From an uncultured Eubacteriales bacterium (GTDB lineage Bacteria > Bacillota > Clostridia > Oscillospirales > Oscillospiraceae), in the NCBI GenBank assembly GCA_900553135.1, contig USCO01000004.1, positions 1 to 40,435 of the forward strand: 40,435 bases of DNA, given 5' to 3'. Each line of letters begins with the position of its first letter. The stretch's first letter is position 1. Positions 16,514-26,680 of the stretch are shown one piece after another. The notes under the pieces were generated by a model. It saw only the letters and a program-made list of their open reading frames with translations, made no database searches and was not told the DNA's origin. Position numbers and translations under genes: made by a program.

Positions 16514-17293
16514 ATGAGAAACGGGAACGTGGGGATGTATGTGGTATGTATCGGCCGCCGGTGGCGGGGGGCCATGCTATGCCTGCTGGCGGCGGCGGTA
16601 ATGTTCGGGGTGGTGAATTATCCGGTGCTGTCCGGGTCGGTGTCCGCCGCCCGGCAGCTGCCCATTTACTGCGTCCAGCGGGACCAGAAGCTGGTGTCCA
16701 TCTCCTTTGATGCCGCCTGGGGAAACGAGGACACCCAGCAGCTCATTGATATTTTGGGCCAGTACAACGTCAAAGCCACCTTCTTTGTGGTGGGCGAGTG
16801 GGCGGACAAGTACCCGGAGTCGGTGAAGGCCCTGCATGAGGCGGGGCACGAGGTGATGAACCACTCCAATACCCATGCCCACTACCCCCAGCTCTCCCAG
16901 CAGGAGGTGGTGGCCGACCTCAATGCCTGCAACGACAAGATCGAGGCCATCACCGGGGTGCGGCCCACCCTGGTGCGCCTGCCTTACGGAGACTATGACG
17001 ACTGCTCCATCCAGGCGGTGCGCTCCATTGGCATGGAGCCCATCCAGTGGGATGTGGATAGTCTGGACTGGAAGGAGATCTCCGCCCCCGAGATCCAAAG
17101 GCGGGTGGTGAGCAAGGTGTGCCCCGGGTCCATCGTTCTCTTCCACAACGCGGCCCTTCACACCCCCGAGGCCCTGCCCGGCATCCTGGAGCAGCTGACC
17201 CAGGAGGGCTACACCTTTGTGCCCATCTCCCAGCTGATCCTCACCGAGGAATATTCCATCGACCACACCGGGCGGCAGTGCCCGGCGGAATAA
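16514..17293 (+). CDS. NodB-domain polysaccharide deacetylase, PdaB-like
   Basis: These enzymes remove N-acetyl groups from peptidoglycan or related glycans outside the membrane. A hydrophobic N-terminal segment (about 17-45) is a signal anchor. The NodB motifs appear in order: SFDAAWGNEDT (Asp 66), HSNTHAH (His 117 and 121), RLPYG (155-159), the aspartate of WDVDSLDW and VLFHN (His 211). The FDAAWGNE form of motif 1 is typical of the PdaB/YlxY group associated with sporulation and cortex. Length is 259 residues, usual. The ATG follows GGAGTGGGAGC. It sits alone on the plus strand between the two minus-strand surface operons. Confidence 0.92.
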   Translation: MRNGNVGMYVVCIGRRWRGAMLCLLAAAVMFGVVNYPVLSGSVSAARQLPIYCVQRDQKLVSISFDAAWGNEDTQQLIDILGQYNVKATFFVVGEWADKYPESVKALHEAGHEVMNHSNTHAHYPQLSQQEVVADLNACNDKIEAITGVRPTLVRLPYGDYDDCSIQAVRSIGMEPIQWDVDSLDWKEISAPEIQRRVVSKVCPGSIVLFHNAALHTPEALPGILEQLTQEGYTFVPISQLILTEEYSIDHTGRQCPAE

Positions 17294-17297
17294 AAAA

Positions 17298-17329
17298 ATC
17301 TCCCCCGGCGCTTTCGCGTCGGGGGAGAT
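17298..17329. terminator. Bidirectional terminator, deacetylase / second SLH anchor
   Basis: ATCTCCCCC...GGGGGAGAT with inner pairing and a CTTTCG loop. A seven-A tract on the left gives a seven-T run for the minus-strand SLH gene, which ends just to the right. Confidence 0.85.
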
Positions 17330-17335
17330 GGCGTT

Positions 17336-18391
17336 TTAGGCAGTCAGGCCCTTGGAGAAGGCGGTGAGGATCACCGCGGCCTGGGCGCGGGTGGTGGAGC
17401 CGCCGGGAGACAGGACCCCGGGGGCGGTGCCGCTGATGAGACCCTGGGCCACCGCCCAGCTCACAGCATTGCGGGCGTAGGCGCTCACCTGGCCCTGGTC
17501 GGTGTACACGGACAGGTCCGCCTGCTTGCTGGTGTCCTGGCTCTTGTACTGGGCGTACTTGTAGAGGATGGCGGCCATCTGCTCCCGGGTGATGGTGTCC
17601 TCGGGGCCGAAGTGTCCGCCGCCGTAGCCGGTGACAATGCCCTGAGCGTTGGCCCAGGTCACCGCCTTGGCATACCAGGCGCTGTCCTCCACGTCGGTGA
17701 AGGGGGAGGCCTGGTCCACCTGGGGAGTGCCCTCCAGGCGGTAGAGGATGGTGACGATCATGGCGCGGCTGGTGGTGAGGTCGGGGGCAAAGAGGCTGGC
17801 GCCCACGCCGGCCATGAGGCCCTCACGGCTGACGTACTCCACCGCCTGGTAGTACCAGGCCCCGGGGGCCACGTCTAGGAACAGGGTGTGGCTACCGCCG
17901 CCGGAGGAGCTGCCGGAGTCACTTCCGGAGCCGCTGTCGGTGCTGCCAGCGCCGCCCTCCACCGCGGGGTAGAGGGTCTCGGCCAGGCTGTCGTCCAGCA
18001 CCTTCAGGCCGGAGGCCTTCTCTACGGTGAAGGCGGTCCCACCGGAGAGGGTGCCCAGGGTGAGGGTGCCGTCGGTGGTGAGCAGGCCGGATTTGGCAGT
18101 GAGATAGAGGGTCACAGCCCGACCGTTCTGGCTCAGGGCGGTGTGGACCCGGGAGAGGTCCAGGCTGCTGTCAGGCTGGAAGGTGCAGGGGGTGTTCTGA
18201 GACAGGGTCAGGGTGATCTGAAGGCTTTGGCTGTTCTGGGGCAGGCCGGACAGACCCACCTCCTGGCTGGCGCTCTCCTGGGTGGAGGAGAGCACCAGCT
18301 TGGGCGCGGCCTGGGCCGCGGCGGCGGGAAGGGTCAGGGAAAAAGCCAGAGCCAGGGCAACGATGAGAGAAAGAAAGGGAACTTTACGCAC
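17336..18391 (-). CDS. SLH-anchored surface protein with short N-terminal beta domain
   Basis: A 351-residue exported protein. Signal peptide about 1-26, then a beta-rich region of about 115 residues (LQITLTLSQ, RAVTLYLTAKSGLL, DGTLTLGTLSGG) that resembles a shortened cohesin-like fold. A Ser/Gly linker (about 150-168) precedes three SLH repeats (about 172-349). The start is a GTG at 18391 after AAGGAGG. It lies 15 bases after the stop of the M60-type protein, so the two form an operon of the same kind as the EEP/SLH pair. The anchor role is firm from the SLH repeats; what the beta domain binds is inference. Confidence 0.87.
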   Translation of the reverse strand: MRKVPFLSLIVALALAFSLTLPAAAAQAAPKLVLSSTQESASQEVGLSGLPQNSQSLQITLTLSQNTPCTFQPDSSLDLSRVHTALSQNGRAVTLYLTAKSGLLTTDGTLTLGTLSGGTAFTVEKASGLKVLDDSLAETLYPAVEGGAGSTDSGSGSDSGSSSGGGSHTLFLDVAPGAWYYQAVEYVSREGLMAGVGASLFAPDLTTSRAMIVTILYRLEGTPQVDQASPFTDVEDSAWYAKAVTWANAQGIVTGYGGGHFGPEDTITREQMAAILYKYAQYKSQDTSKQADLSVYTDQGQVSAYARNAVSWAVAQGLISGTAPGVLSPGGSTTRAQAAVILTAFSKGLTA

Positions 18392-18406
18392 GGGTATCCT
18401 CCTTTT

Positions 18407-21400
18407 TTATCCGTTGTTGCTTCCGGTAAAGCTGATGAGGGGCAGAGAAGATCCGTCCTCCCCGCCGTCGGGGAAGTCCAGCCACAGGGTCTGGCTGGTG
18501 AGCCGCTTGCTGTCGGTGCTGTTGGGGTCATCCTGGCGGTAGAACATGGCGCGGATCTCGGTGGGGTAGGGGTCGTTGACGCCGCTCTGGGCGTTGAGGG
18601 CGGCCTCCGCCTCCATGTCGGGGACGAAGATAAAGAAGCCGTCGCTGGTGTCGCTCACCGCTCCGTCGGCGGGGATCTCGGCCAGCAGGTACAGCTCGCC
18701 GTTCATGGGCCGCTCAATGGTGGTCACCTCGCCCGCCTCGGGGGTGGTGTTGTACCGGGCCTGGATCTCCACGTAGTTGTATACGGGGTTGCCGCGGTAA
18801 GTGCCCAGGATCACCAGGGTCCCGGCGGGGATGCCGCTGTAGGAATCCTTCAGGATGCCCACGGTAGCGCCCTGGTAGAAGTCCACCCGGTCGCCGGGGT
18901 AGTCCAGCAGCTGGACCTGAGCCCCTTCGGGCAGGCCGGTGATCTCCAGGGAGACCACGGAGTAGGTCCAGATGCGGGTGTCCTCGGGACCGGCTCCGGG
19001 CTTGGTGAAGTAGGCTACAAGCTCGGTGCCGGAGAGGGTGCCCGTCTTGATGGTGAGGGTCTTGTCATCCTTGCCCTCGGTGCGGACCACGGCGGTGACG
19101 GTGTAGGTGCCGCTCATCTCGGCGCTATTGGTCACCTTGATGCCGGTGACGTCCACCGCGCCGTTCTTCATGGCCACGGAAATCTTGCCGTCCTGGGCGG
19201 AGAGGGTGTACAGGCTGGAGTCGATGGTCTTGTCGTAGGAGACCAGCACCTCGTTGCTCTGGACCTCAGAGCCCACGTTGCCCAGCTTGTCCACGGGCAC
19301 CACGGTGTAGGTGTAGGTCAGGTTGTTGGCGGCACCCAGGTCGTCCCGATAGGTGCTCTGGGTGGTGAAGCCGATGGTGACGCCGTTGCGGCGGATCTCG
19401 TAGCCCTGAATGGCAGAGGCGTCGGAGTGGTTCATGGTGAGGGTCACCACCTGCTCAGAGGCGGAGGCAGTGACGGACAGGGAACCGCTGGCGGCCTTGC
19501 CGCTGCCCAGGCGGTAGGTGCGGGCGGCGTCATCCAGATACCAGATGGCGCGCTCCTCGGCGGGGTAGGTCTTCAGGATGTCCTTCGCCCCGTCGCTGAG
19601 GGTCATGCCCCAGCGGGTGAAGAACTCGGTGAGGTTGCGGTTGGCCGCCTTGGCAGCGGTGAGGGCCACCTGCTCGTCGTAGGAGTAGCTGCTGCTCCGG
19701 TAGAGCCCGGACTTCCACAGCCGGAAGAAGGTGTTGTAGAAAGTCAGGGGCGCCTCGCCGTTGTCATAGGCCAGGTGGAGCTGCCAGTACATGCCCAGCT
19801 GGACAAAGACGTTGTTGGCGGTGCCGGGGCGGGCCTGAGCCACCTTGTTGAAGATGGTCTCCCAGCGGCCGTCCTCGGTGAGACGGGTGTTCAGGGTCAT
19901 GGCGCTGCCGTCCCAGGCCTGGAGGGCCAGAGAGTAGATGTTGTTGGTGGTCTCGGCCTGGCCCAGCTTGTCCATGTTGTGGCCGATCTCGTGGGCGATG
20001 CCCCAGCCGAACAGGCCGTTGGGCTGGCTGGCTCCGGTGGCGGAGGTGGGCTTACCCTGGACCAGGGGGGCGGTGGAGCCGTACTCCACGCCGATGTGCT
20101 CCCCGGCGGCGTACATGAAGGCCCCGGCAAACATGCGCATGTAGCGGATGTTCTGGCGGGTGGTCATGGGATACTGATAGCTGGACAGGGTGACGTCGGC
20201 ATCAATAATGCCCTGGACCTGGTTGGCGATGAAGAGCTCCTCCTCCCAGGCCAGAATGTTCTGGTACATGGTTTCCACCATGGCGTCCTCGTCGTTGCCC
20301 ACGCCCTTCAGACCGGACAGGACCTGGTCAGCGGGGAGAGAGAGCAGCACGCTGGGAGTGGAGATCTCGGTGGCGTTGCGGATGGTGACCTTCCAGCTCT
20401 GGCCGGAGACACCGGACTGGGAGAGGGTGTCCACCAGGGCGGACAGCTCCTGGATGTAGGTGCGGATGGCGGCCTTGCGCTGGCCCTGGTCCATGGTGTA
20501 CCAGTTGGACAGCTCCAGGACAGGGGCGGAGAACACGTTGCTGTCTCCACGGACCTGGATCTTAATGGCCTGGGGCTGGCTGCCCGCGTAGGTCACGTAG
20601 AGCATGCCGCCCCGGGGATCGGTCAGGCTGCCGATCTGCTGGATGGTCAGGTAGTTGCGGCCGTTTTTCAGCTCAATGGCATCGCCCTTCCACACGCCGG
20701 ACTCGCCATAGAACTGGGTGGGCACCAGGTAGACGGGGGCGTCTCCGGGCAGCTGGGCGTAGATGGCCACGGTGGCGTTGGCCCGGGCGGTGACGCCCAG
20801 GGGCTGCAGGGCGCTGGCCGTCTGTCCGGCGGCCTGGTCGGCGGCAGCACCGGCGCTGCGGCTCTGGAAGTCGTTCTTCACCACGCCCAGGGTGGACTGG
20901 TCGCCGTCCAGCAGAGCCTGAGCCAGGTCCAGCTCGTCCCGCAGGCGGGCGGTGTCCAGATAGAAGCTGGACAGGGCGGCCAGGCGGTCCTTCAGGTGGG
21001 TGATCTCCTCCTGCTCCACGCCGCCGCGCAGCTGGGTGAAGGAGCCGTCGGAGAACAGGTCGGCAATGCTGCTCACCAGAGTCTCGCTGTCATAGAAGGC
21101 GATCTCGGAGATGCTCACTCGGGGACCGCCGGTCTTTTCGCCCAGAGCCAGGGTGACGCTCTTCACGCCCTTGGTCTCGGGGAAGGAGATGATGTAGTAG
21201 TTGCCGCTGGTGATGTTGGCGCCGTCCCGGTAGTAGGTGGCCAGCACCTGGCCGTCCTCCCCCTTGAGGGTGACGGTGTAGTTGGCGATACGGTTTTTAT
21301 AGCTGGCATCCAGATAGGGCACCAGCAGCAGGTAGTTCATGTCGTGGGTGCTCTGGAAGGTGTAGGTGATGCTGCTGTCGTACCAGTAATTGTTGGCGAT

Positions 21401-23239
21401 CCAGTAGGTGTTGGGGTCGCCGTCAATGAGGTCGTTTACGGTGAACTTGGGGCACAGGTTCCAGTTTACATTGCCGGAGTTGGCCATGACGATGGAAGTG
21501 ACCTCGCCGCTGTCGATGCGGTTGGTCTCAGGCAGGGTGGGCATCTCCAGGGACTCCTTCTTGGGGGTCCCGGTGGCGGCGGCGGAGTAGGGGCCGGTGC
21601 CGTGGAGGTTGCCCGCCTTCACGGCCACCTCATACTGGGTGCCGTTGGTCAGGCCGGTGATGACGGCGCTGGTGGCGGTGATGTTGCCGCCGGAGGGGAG
21701 GTAAGTGCTCTCCCCCTTCACCCGGTAGAACACCTGGTAGTAGGAGGCGTCCTTGGTCTTGCTCCAGCTCAGGCGCAGGGCGCTGTCGGCCCCCTCCACC
21801 ACCAGGTTGGAGGGCGCGCCGGGGGCGCTGGCAGGCTGGGGCGCGGCGGAGATCACCTCGGAGGGGGTACCCTTCCAGTCGCCGTTGACGGCGGTGACCT
21901 GGAAGTAGTAGGTGGTGCCGTTCTCAAGACCGGACACGGTGGCCTGGTTCTTGGAGACGGTGAGAGACTGGTTCAGGCTCTGGGCGCCGGTGCCGTAGCG
22001 GACCTCATAGCCGGTCACGTTGGCCACGGAGCTCCAGGTGAGGGAAACCTCCTTGTCTCCGGCCACAGCGGACAGCCCCTTCACCTGGGACTCGGGCTGC
22101 AGGGCGTCGGAGACGATGTCCTTCAAAAACTCGATCTGGGTCACGGTGGCGAAGGTGGGCGTCTCGCCGGTCTGGCCCTCCACCTTGGTGACCTTGATGG
22201 TCACCTTCTTCACGGGCACCTTGTTGCCCAGGTCGATGGTGACAACGGTCTGTCCGGCGGTGCGGCCGGTGGCGTGGGTGCCCTCGGGGGCGGCCACGGA
22301 GAAGGGGAACTCCGGCAGCTGGCCGTCCTTGGTCTCCACCAGGGCGGTGCCCGCCTGGATGGCGCCGGCGGCGCTGGGGGTGGTGATGGCGATCTCGCTC
22401 ATCTCCACGGGATTCTCCAGGGTGATGGGAATGGCCAGCTCCTGACCCTCAGTGGGAGCCAGGGTGACGGTGCTCCCGCCGGTGAACAGGTCGTTCAGAT
22501 CGCCCTGAACGGTGAGATTTCCGCTGTCCACGGAGGCGGAGACAATGGCGGAGGTGGACAGCAGCTGGGGCTGGGCGGTGAGCCCGGCGGTGCGGTTGAC
22601 GTAGGCCAGGTCGGTGATGTCCACCAGGCCGTCCCCGTTCAGGTCGTAGACGTCCAGGGCGCCGGTCTTGTCCAGCTGGCCGTCCATGGCGGACAGGTCC
22701 TTCCCGTCCACCTTGCCGCTGCCGTCCACGTCGCCCAGGGAGAAGGAGCCGTCAGCGGTAGAGAGGATGACGTGCTGGGAGTAGTCCTTCAGGGTCACCT
22801 GGGCGGAGCAGGAGGCGTAGCCCTTGCCCGTGAGGGTGAGGGTGTAGGTGCCCAGGGGCAGCTGGGAGAGCACCGCCTGGGAGAAACCCAGCTGCTGCTC
22901 GGTGGTCAGGGGCACGCCCTGGGTGTTCTGCTGCTCCAGCTGGACCTGCTGGGCGGTGAGTCCGCTGCCGGACACCTTGCCGTCAGCCAGGGAGACCGCG
23001 GCGTTGACGCCGGGGCCGGTGATCTGAAGGCGCAGGCCGCGGCTGTTCACCTCGTCCACCCGCTGGGGCAGGTCGAAGCGGACCGTTACGGCGATGGAGC
23101 CCGTGTCCTGGCGCACCTGGGAGGTGCTGTCTGCCTGGGCGGCGGAGGCCGCGGGCAGCCAGGCCGGACTCAGGGTACCCAGCAGGGCCACGCTCAGCAG
23201 GCCTGCGGTCAGTCGTCGAAGCTGATTCAAAACGTTCAT
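18407..23239 (-). CDS. Secreted M60-like gluzincin with dockerin, FN3 and F5/8-type modules
   Basis: A 1610-residue exported protein. Signal peptide about 1-33. A clear dockerin lies at about 165-216 with two calcium-loop repeats (DVDGSGKVDGKD and DLNGDGLVDITD). Two FN3 domains follow at about 385-558, and an F5/8-type-C-like galactose-binding domain at about 560-720. The catalytic region is around 1000-1200 with GIAHEIGHNMDK (HExxH at about 1083-1087). The pattern matches M60/enhancin-like glycan-dependent peptidases that cut mucin-type glycoproteins. Another FN3-like domain lies near 1255-1350. The ATG at 23239 abuts AAAGG; a TTG three codons later (23230) has better spacing and may be the true start. 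M60 membership rests on the HExxH context and architecture. Confidence 0.85.
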   Translation of the reverse strand: MNVLNQLRRLTAGLLSVALLGTLSPAWLPAASAAQADSTSQVRQDTGSIAVTVRFDLPQRVDEVNSRGLRLQITGPGVNAAVSLADGKVSGSGLTAQQVQLEQQNTQGVPLTTEQQLGFSQAVLSQLPLGTYTLTLTGKGYASCSAQVTLKDYSQHVILSTADGSFSLGDVDGSGKVDGKDLSAMDGQLDKTGALDVYDLNGDGLVDITDLAYVNRTAGLTAQPQLLSTSAIVSASVDSGNLTVQGDLNDLFTGGSTVTLAPTEGQELAIPITLENPVEMSEIAITTPSAAGAIQAGTALVETKDGQLPEFPFSVAAPEGTHATGRTAGQTVVTIDLGNKVPVKKVTIKVTKVEGQTGETPTFATVTQIEFLKDIVSDALQPESQVKGLSAVAGDKEVSLTWSSVANVTGYEVRYGTGAQSLNQSLTVSKNQATVSGLENGTTYYFQVTAVNGDWKGTPSEVISAAPQPASAPGAPSNLVVEGADSALRLSWSKTKDASYYQVFYRVKGESTYLPSGGNITATSAVITGLTNGTQYEVAVKAGNLHGTGPYSAAATGTPKKESLEMPTLPETNRIDSGEVTSIVMANSGNVNWNLCPKFTVNDLIDGDPNTYWIANNYWYDSSITYTFQSTHDMNYLLLVPYLDASYKNRIANYTVTLKGEDGQVLATYYRDGANITSGNYYIISFPETKGVKSVTLALGEKTGGPRVSISEIAFYDSETLVSSIADLFSDGSFTQLRGGVEQEEITHLKDRLAALSSFYLDTARLRDELDLAQALLDGDQSTLGVVKNDFQSRSAGAAADQAAGQTASALQPLGVTARANATVAIYAQLPGDAPVYLVPTQFYGESGVWKGDAIELKNGRNYLTIQQIGSLTDPRGGMLYVTYAGSQPQAIKIQVRGDSNVFSAPVLELSNWYTMDQGQRKAAIRTYIQELSALVDTLSQSGVSGQSWKVTIRNATEISTPSVLLSLPADQVLSGLKGVGNDEDAMVETMYQNILAWEEELFIANQVQGIIDADVTLSSYQYPMTTRQNIRYMRMFAGAFMYAAGEHIGVEYGSTAPLVQGKPTSATGASQPNGLFGWGIAHEIGHNMDKLGQAETTNNIYSLALQAWDGSAMTLNTRLTEDGRWETIFNKVAQARPGTANNVFVQLGMYWQLHLAYDNGEAPLTFYNTFFRLWKSGLYRSSSYSYDEQVALTAAKAANRNLTEFFTRWGMTLSDGAKDILKTYPAEERAIWYLDDAARTYRLGSGKAASGSLSVTASASEQVVTLTMNHSDASAIQGYEIRRNGVTIGFTTQSTYRDDLGAANNLTYTYTVVPVDKLGNVGSEVQSNEVLVSYDKTIDSSLYTLSAQDGKISVAMKNGAVDVTGIKVTNSAEMSGTYTVTAVVRTEGKDDKTLTIKTGTLSGTELVAYFTKPGAGPEDTRIWTYSVVSLEITGLPEGAQVQLLDYPGDRVDFYQGATVGILKDSYSGIPAGTLVILGTYRGNPVYNYVEIQARYNTTPEAGEVTTIERPMNGELYLLAEIPADGAVSDTSDGFFIFVPDMEAEAALNAQSGVNDPYPTEIRAMFYRQDDPNSTDSKRLTSQTLWLDFPDGGEDGSSLPLISFTGSNNG

Positions 23240-23308
23240 CCTTTCTCTCATTTCCATATGGTTCATCCGCCCCAACACACAAGACAGGGCGGCGGATACA
23301 GCGGGGTC

Positions 23309-23338
23309 ATTATACTGGAAGAGAGTGGATGGTTTCAA
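23309..23338 (-). promoter_or_regulatory. Promoter of the M60 / SLH-anchor operon
   Basis: On the minus strand TTGAAA (23338-23333), 18 bases, TATAAT (23314-23309). The leader before 23239 is about 60 bases. Confidence 0.7.
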
Positions 23339-23432
23339 GAACAAAATGGTTACAAAAATATTTTCATTTGGAACGTTAAAATGAATTATATAACCTGCTG
23401 GATTTATAGGGAAAACGACGTGGAAAAACGGG

Positions 23433-23479
23433 CAGAAAAAAGCTCCCCGTGCCTTGGAATGGATCCAAAGCACGGGGAG
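23433..23479 (-). terminator. Terminator of the LRR/SLH gene
   Basis: CTCCCCGTGC (23443-23452) pairs with 23470-23479, with further inner pairing of CCTTGG and CCAAAG. On the minus strand CTTTTTTC follows. Confidence 0.85.
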
Positions 23480-23485
23480 AGAGGG

Positions 23486-26400
23486 TTACAGGGTGACCAG
23501 CTCCACAAAGCGGGAGAGCATGGCGGACACTTCGGCCCGGCTGCTGTCGGCCTGGGGGGCCAGCTGGCCATTGTCGTTGCCGGAGAGGATGCCATTGGCG
23601 TAGGCCCACTCCATGGCCTGCTTGGCCCAGGGGGAGACGGAGCCGTGGTCGGCAAAGCTGTCCAGGCTCTGGCCCTCCTTCCCGGCCACGCCCAGGGACT
23701 GGGCGCTGCGGTAGAGCATCAGGGCCAGGCTCTCACGGGAGATGGAGGCGTCGGGGGAGAAGGAGCCGTCGCCGGAGCCGCCGGTGATGCCCTGCTGCTG
23801 AGCCCACAGGGCGGCGTCGTGGTACCAGGCGTCCTGAGCCACGTCGGAGAAGCTGCCCGTATTGGCAGTCTGGGGACGGTTCTCCAGCTGGTACAGCACG
23901 GTGACCAGCATAGCACGGGACATGGAGTCCTGGGGCGCGAAGTGGTTGTCACCAACGCCGGAGAACAGCTCGCGGCTGGCAGTGAACTGCACGGCGGTGG
24001 AGAACCAGGCGTCCTGAGCCACATCGGCAAAGGCGGCGCTGTTGTCCACCAGCTGGATCTTGCAGCTGCCGGTGACCTGGACGGCCAGGCCGTCCTTGGT
24101 GGGCACGGACTTGCGCAGGATCTCCCGGCTGCCGTCCTCCTTCACCACCATGGCAACGGTGCTGGGGGAGACCTTGGCGGGAATGTTCAGGGTGGCCCGC
24201 TTCACGCCCTGGGGCAGGGTGACCTGGGCGGTGACGGTGCCCTTGTCATCGGTGGCGACCTGGGCGGTGGCCCCGGTCTTCTCGTCGGTCACCGTGGTGC
24301 TGGGAGTCTCGGTAGCGCCGCCGCTGCCGGCTCCTCCGCCAGCGCCGCCAGTGCTGCCGGAACCGCCGGCACTGCCGCCGCCGGTGCTGCCGCCCCCGGC
24401 GGGGGGATCGGGAGTCACAGGGGGAATGGGCTGGGTGGCCTCCTGGTCAGCGGTGGGAATCTGGGAGATGAGGTCCCAGGCGGCCTTGCGGCTCTCCTGA
24501 GTCTGGGCGGTGGAAGCGGCGCTCTGGATGGCGGACAGGCCGTTGCTCAGAGCCTGGGCCAGAGCGGCCTGGCCCTTGTCGGAGTACAGGGACTGGTCCA
24601 GCTGGTGATAAGCGGTCTCCAGAGACTGGGCGGCGCTGCGCTTCTGGCTGGCCAGCTCATAGCGCTGCTCCAGGGCGGTGGGCAGGGAGGAGCTGATCAT
24701 GGTGCCCAGGGTGTCCTTCACCCCGGCCCAGGCGGACAGGGCGTTCTGGTAGTAGTCCAGCATCTCGCCGGTGGTATTCTCCATGGGCAGCTGGGACAGG
24801 CCGTCCAGAGACAGCACCCACTGGGCGGACTGCTCCAGGGTCAGCAGCTGGGCGCCCTTCTCCTGCAGCTGGGCAGAGGCGGCGCCCACCACCAGGGCCC
24901 GGTCCTCGGGGGAGGAGAGAGAGGTGGCCTCGCTCAGGCGCTCCTCGCTGAGGGCGGCCATGGCCTCCTGGGCCAGGTCCAGGGCGCTCTGGGCGTTGGA
25001 CTCATTCAGGCGGCGGGAGGACAGGTAGGACAGGGCGGCGGAGTGCTCCCGCTGCCAGGCGCCGGTGACCTCGTTGACACGCTCCTCCAGGGTGGAGACG
25101 GCCTCCATGGCGTGGATGGCCTCATCCCGGGCGGCAGCCATGGCGTCCTCGGTCTGGGCGGCGCGGATGTTCTCCGCACCCTTGTCATAGGCGGCGGACA
25201 GGGTGTCCCAGTCCTCGGTGGTGTACTGGGCGGAGCGGCCGGAGGAATAGGACTGGAAGGCCTGCTCCAGCTCGGCCAGGTAGGGCTTCTGTACCTCGCT
25301 CAGGGGGGTGCGCCACACGGCGTACAGGGTGACGCTGCCGCCGGACTGGGTGGTCAGGTCCTGGACCTGGGCGTTGTCAGGGTAGCGCACGGGGCCGTTG
25401 GAGGTGAGGGACCAGCCGGCAAACTCCTTGTCGTCCTTCTCAAAGGCGTTGGCGGTCAGGGTGAGGGACTGGCCGTAGGTGGCCTCCAGGGACACGTCGT
25501 CTCCGGTGCCGCCGTTGGCGTTGAGCACCACGGTGTACTGGTTGGGGGTCCAGCGGGCGTACAGGGTCACCCGCTCGCCGTTGTTCTTCTCACCGGCCAG
25601 GTTCTCCACCTCCTGCTCATTCTGATAGGTGGTGGCGTCCTTCTGGGGCTGGGTGCTCCAGTGGGAGAAGGTGTAGCCGGGGCGGGAGAAGCCGTTGGGG
25701 GTGAGCTTCACGGCGGAGTCCCACTGGGCAGACAGGGGGGACATGGAGCCAGAGCCGCCGTTGGCGGAGAAATAGATGGTGTACTGGTTGGCAATGGGCT
25801 TGCTGTACAGGGTCTGACCCTCAGCGGTGAGGGAGTCAGAGGCGGGAGCGCTGCCCTGGGGGTCCAGGTACCAGGACACCTGGCTGTAGCCAGGCTGGGG
25901 ATTCTGCTGGCTGAAGTTCTCCAGGGGAACGGTGAGTCCGGAGAGGTTGGGCAGGGTGACAGAGGTCAGCTGATTGTACTCGGCCATAAAGCCGCCGTTC
26001 TGCAGCTTCAGGTTGTGGCTCAGGTCCAGGGAGGTGAGCCGGTTGTCGGTGAGGTGGATGAAGTGCAGGTTGGACAGGCTGGACAGGTCGATGTGGGTCA
26101 GGCGGTTGTCCACCAGCTCCACATACTCCAGACTGCTGCAGTCGGACAGCTCCAGGCTGGGCAGCAGGTTGTTGCGGGCAAACAGGGCGGTGAGCTTTCC
26201 GCAGCCGGACAGGTTCAGGCTGGTCAGCAGGTTCATCTCACAGTTCAGGGAGATGAGCTTCTGGTTCTGGGAGAGGTCCAGGGTGGTCAGGCGGTTGAAG
26301 GCGCAGTTGACGTGCTCCAGGGCGGGGTTGCCGGACAGGTCCAGAGAAGTCAGCTGGTTGTTGGAGCAGTCCAGGCTCTGCAGGTTGGGGAACAGCTCCA

Positions 26401-26680
26401 GACCGGCCAGATTGGTGAGATTCAGGCCGGACAGGTCCAGGTGGGTGACGCTGAGACGCTCCTGCTAGGTGAGCACGCCGTCAGCGCCCATGTCCCCCAG
26501 GTTGCCCTGCTTCATCAGCCAGGACTGCAGGGCGCGGTCGGGGAAGGCCTGGGTAATGGATACGTCTCCCTCGGGGGAGGCGGCGGTAGACAGGGACAGG
26601 GCCGCGGTGGGCAGGCACAGCTGCCCAGCCAGCACCAGGGCAGTGAGAGCCGCGGGAATGCGACGATCGATAGGTTTCAT
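23486..26680 (-). pseudogene. LRR / FIVAR-like / SLH surface protein interrupted by one in-frame UAG
   Basis: The frame opens at the ATG at 26680, encodes a signal peptide and an 'EF-hand-like' lead-in (GNLGDMGADGVLT), and hits TAG at 26467-26465 (codon 72). It then continues open for 992 more codons. The downstream part begins QERLSVTHLDLSG, which joins the lead-in exactly as in related LRR surface proteins. It then shows leucine-rich repeats (to about 250), two Listeria-Bacteroides repeats (about 300-455), helical FIVAR-like segments (about 460-750), a Gly/Ser linker, a beta domain and three SLH repeats (about 882-1064). No start codon with a ribosome site lies just after the TAG. It is a recent nonsense mutation, sequence error or readthrough. 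Its own promoter and terminator are intact. Confidence 0.85.

Noticed and set aside
24300..24400. Repeat-rich stretch considered as a CRISPR or VNTR array
   Set aside because: It is the Gly/Ser linker of the LRR/SLH protein; the repeats are codon-level and there are no spacers.
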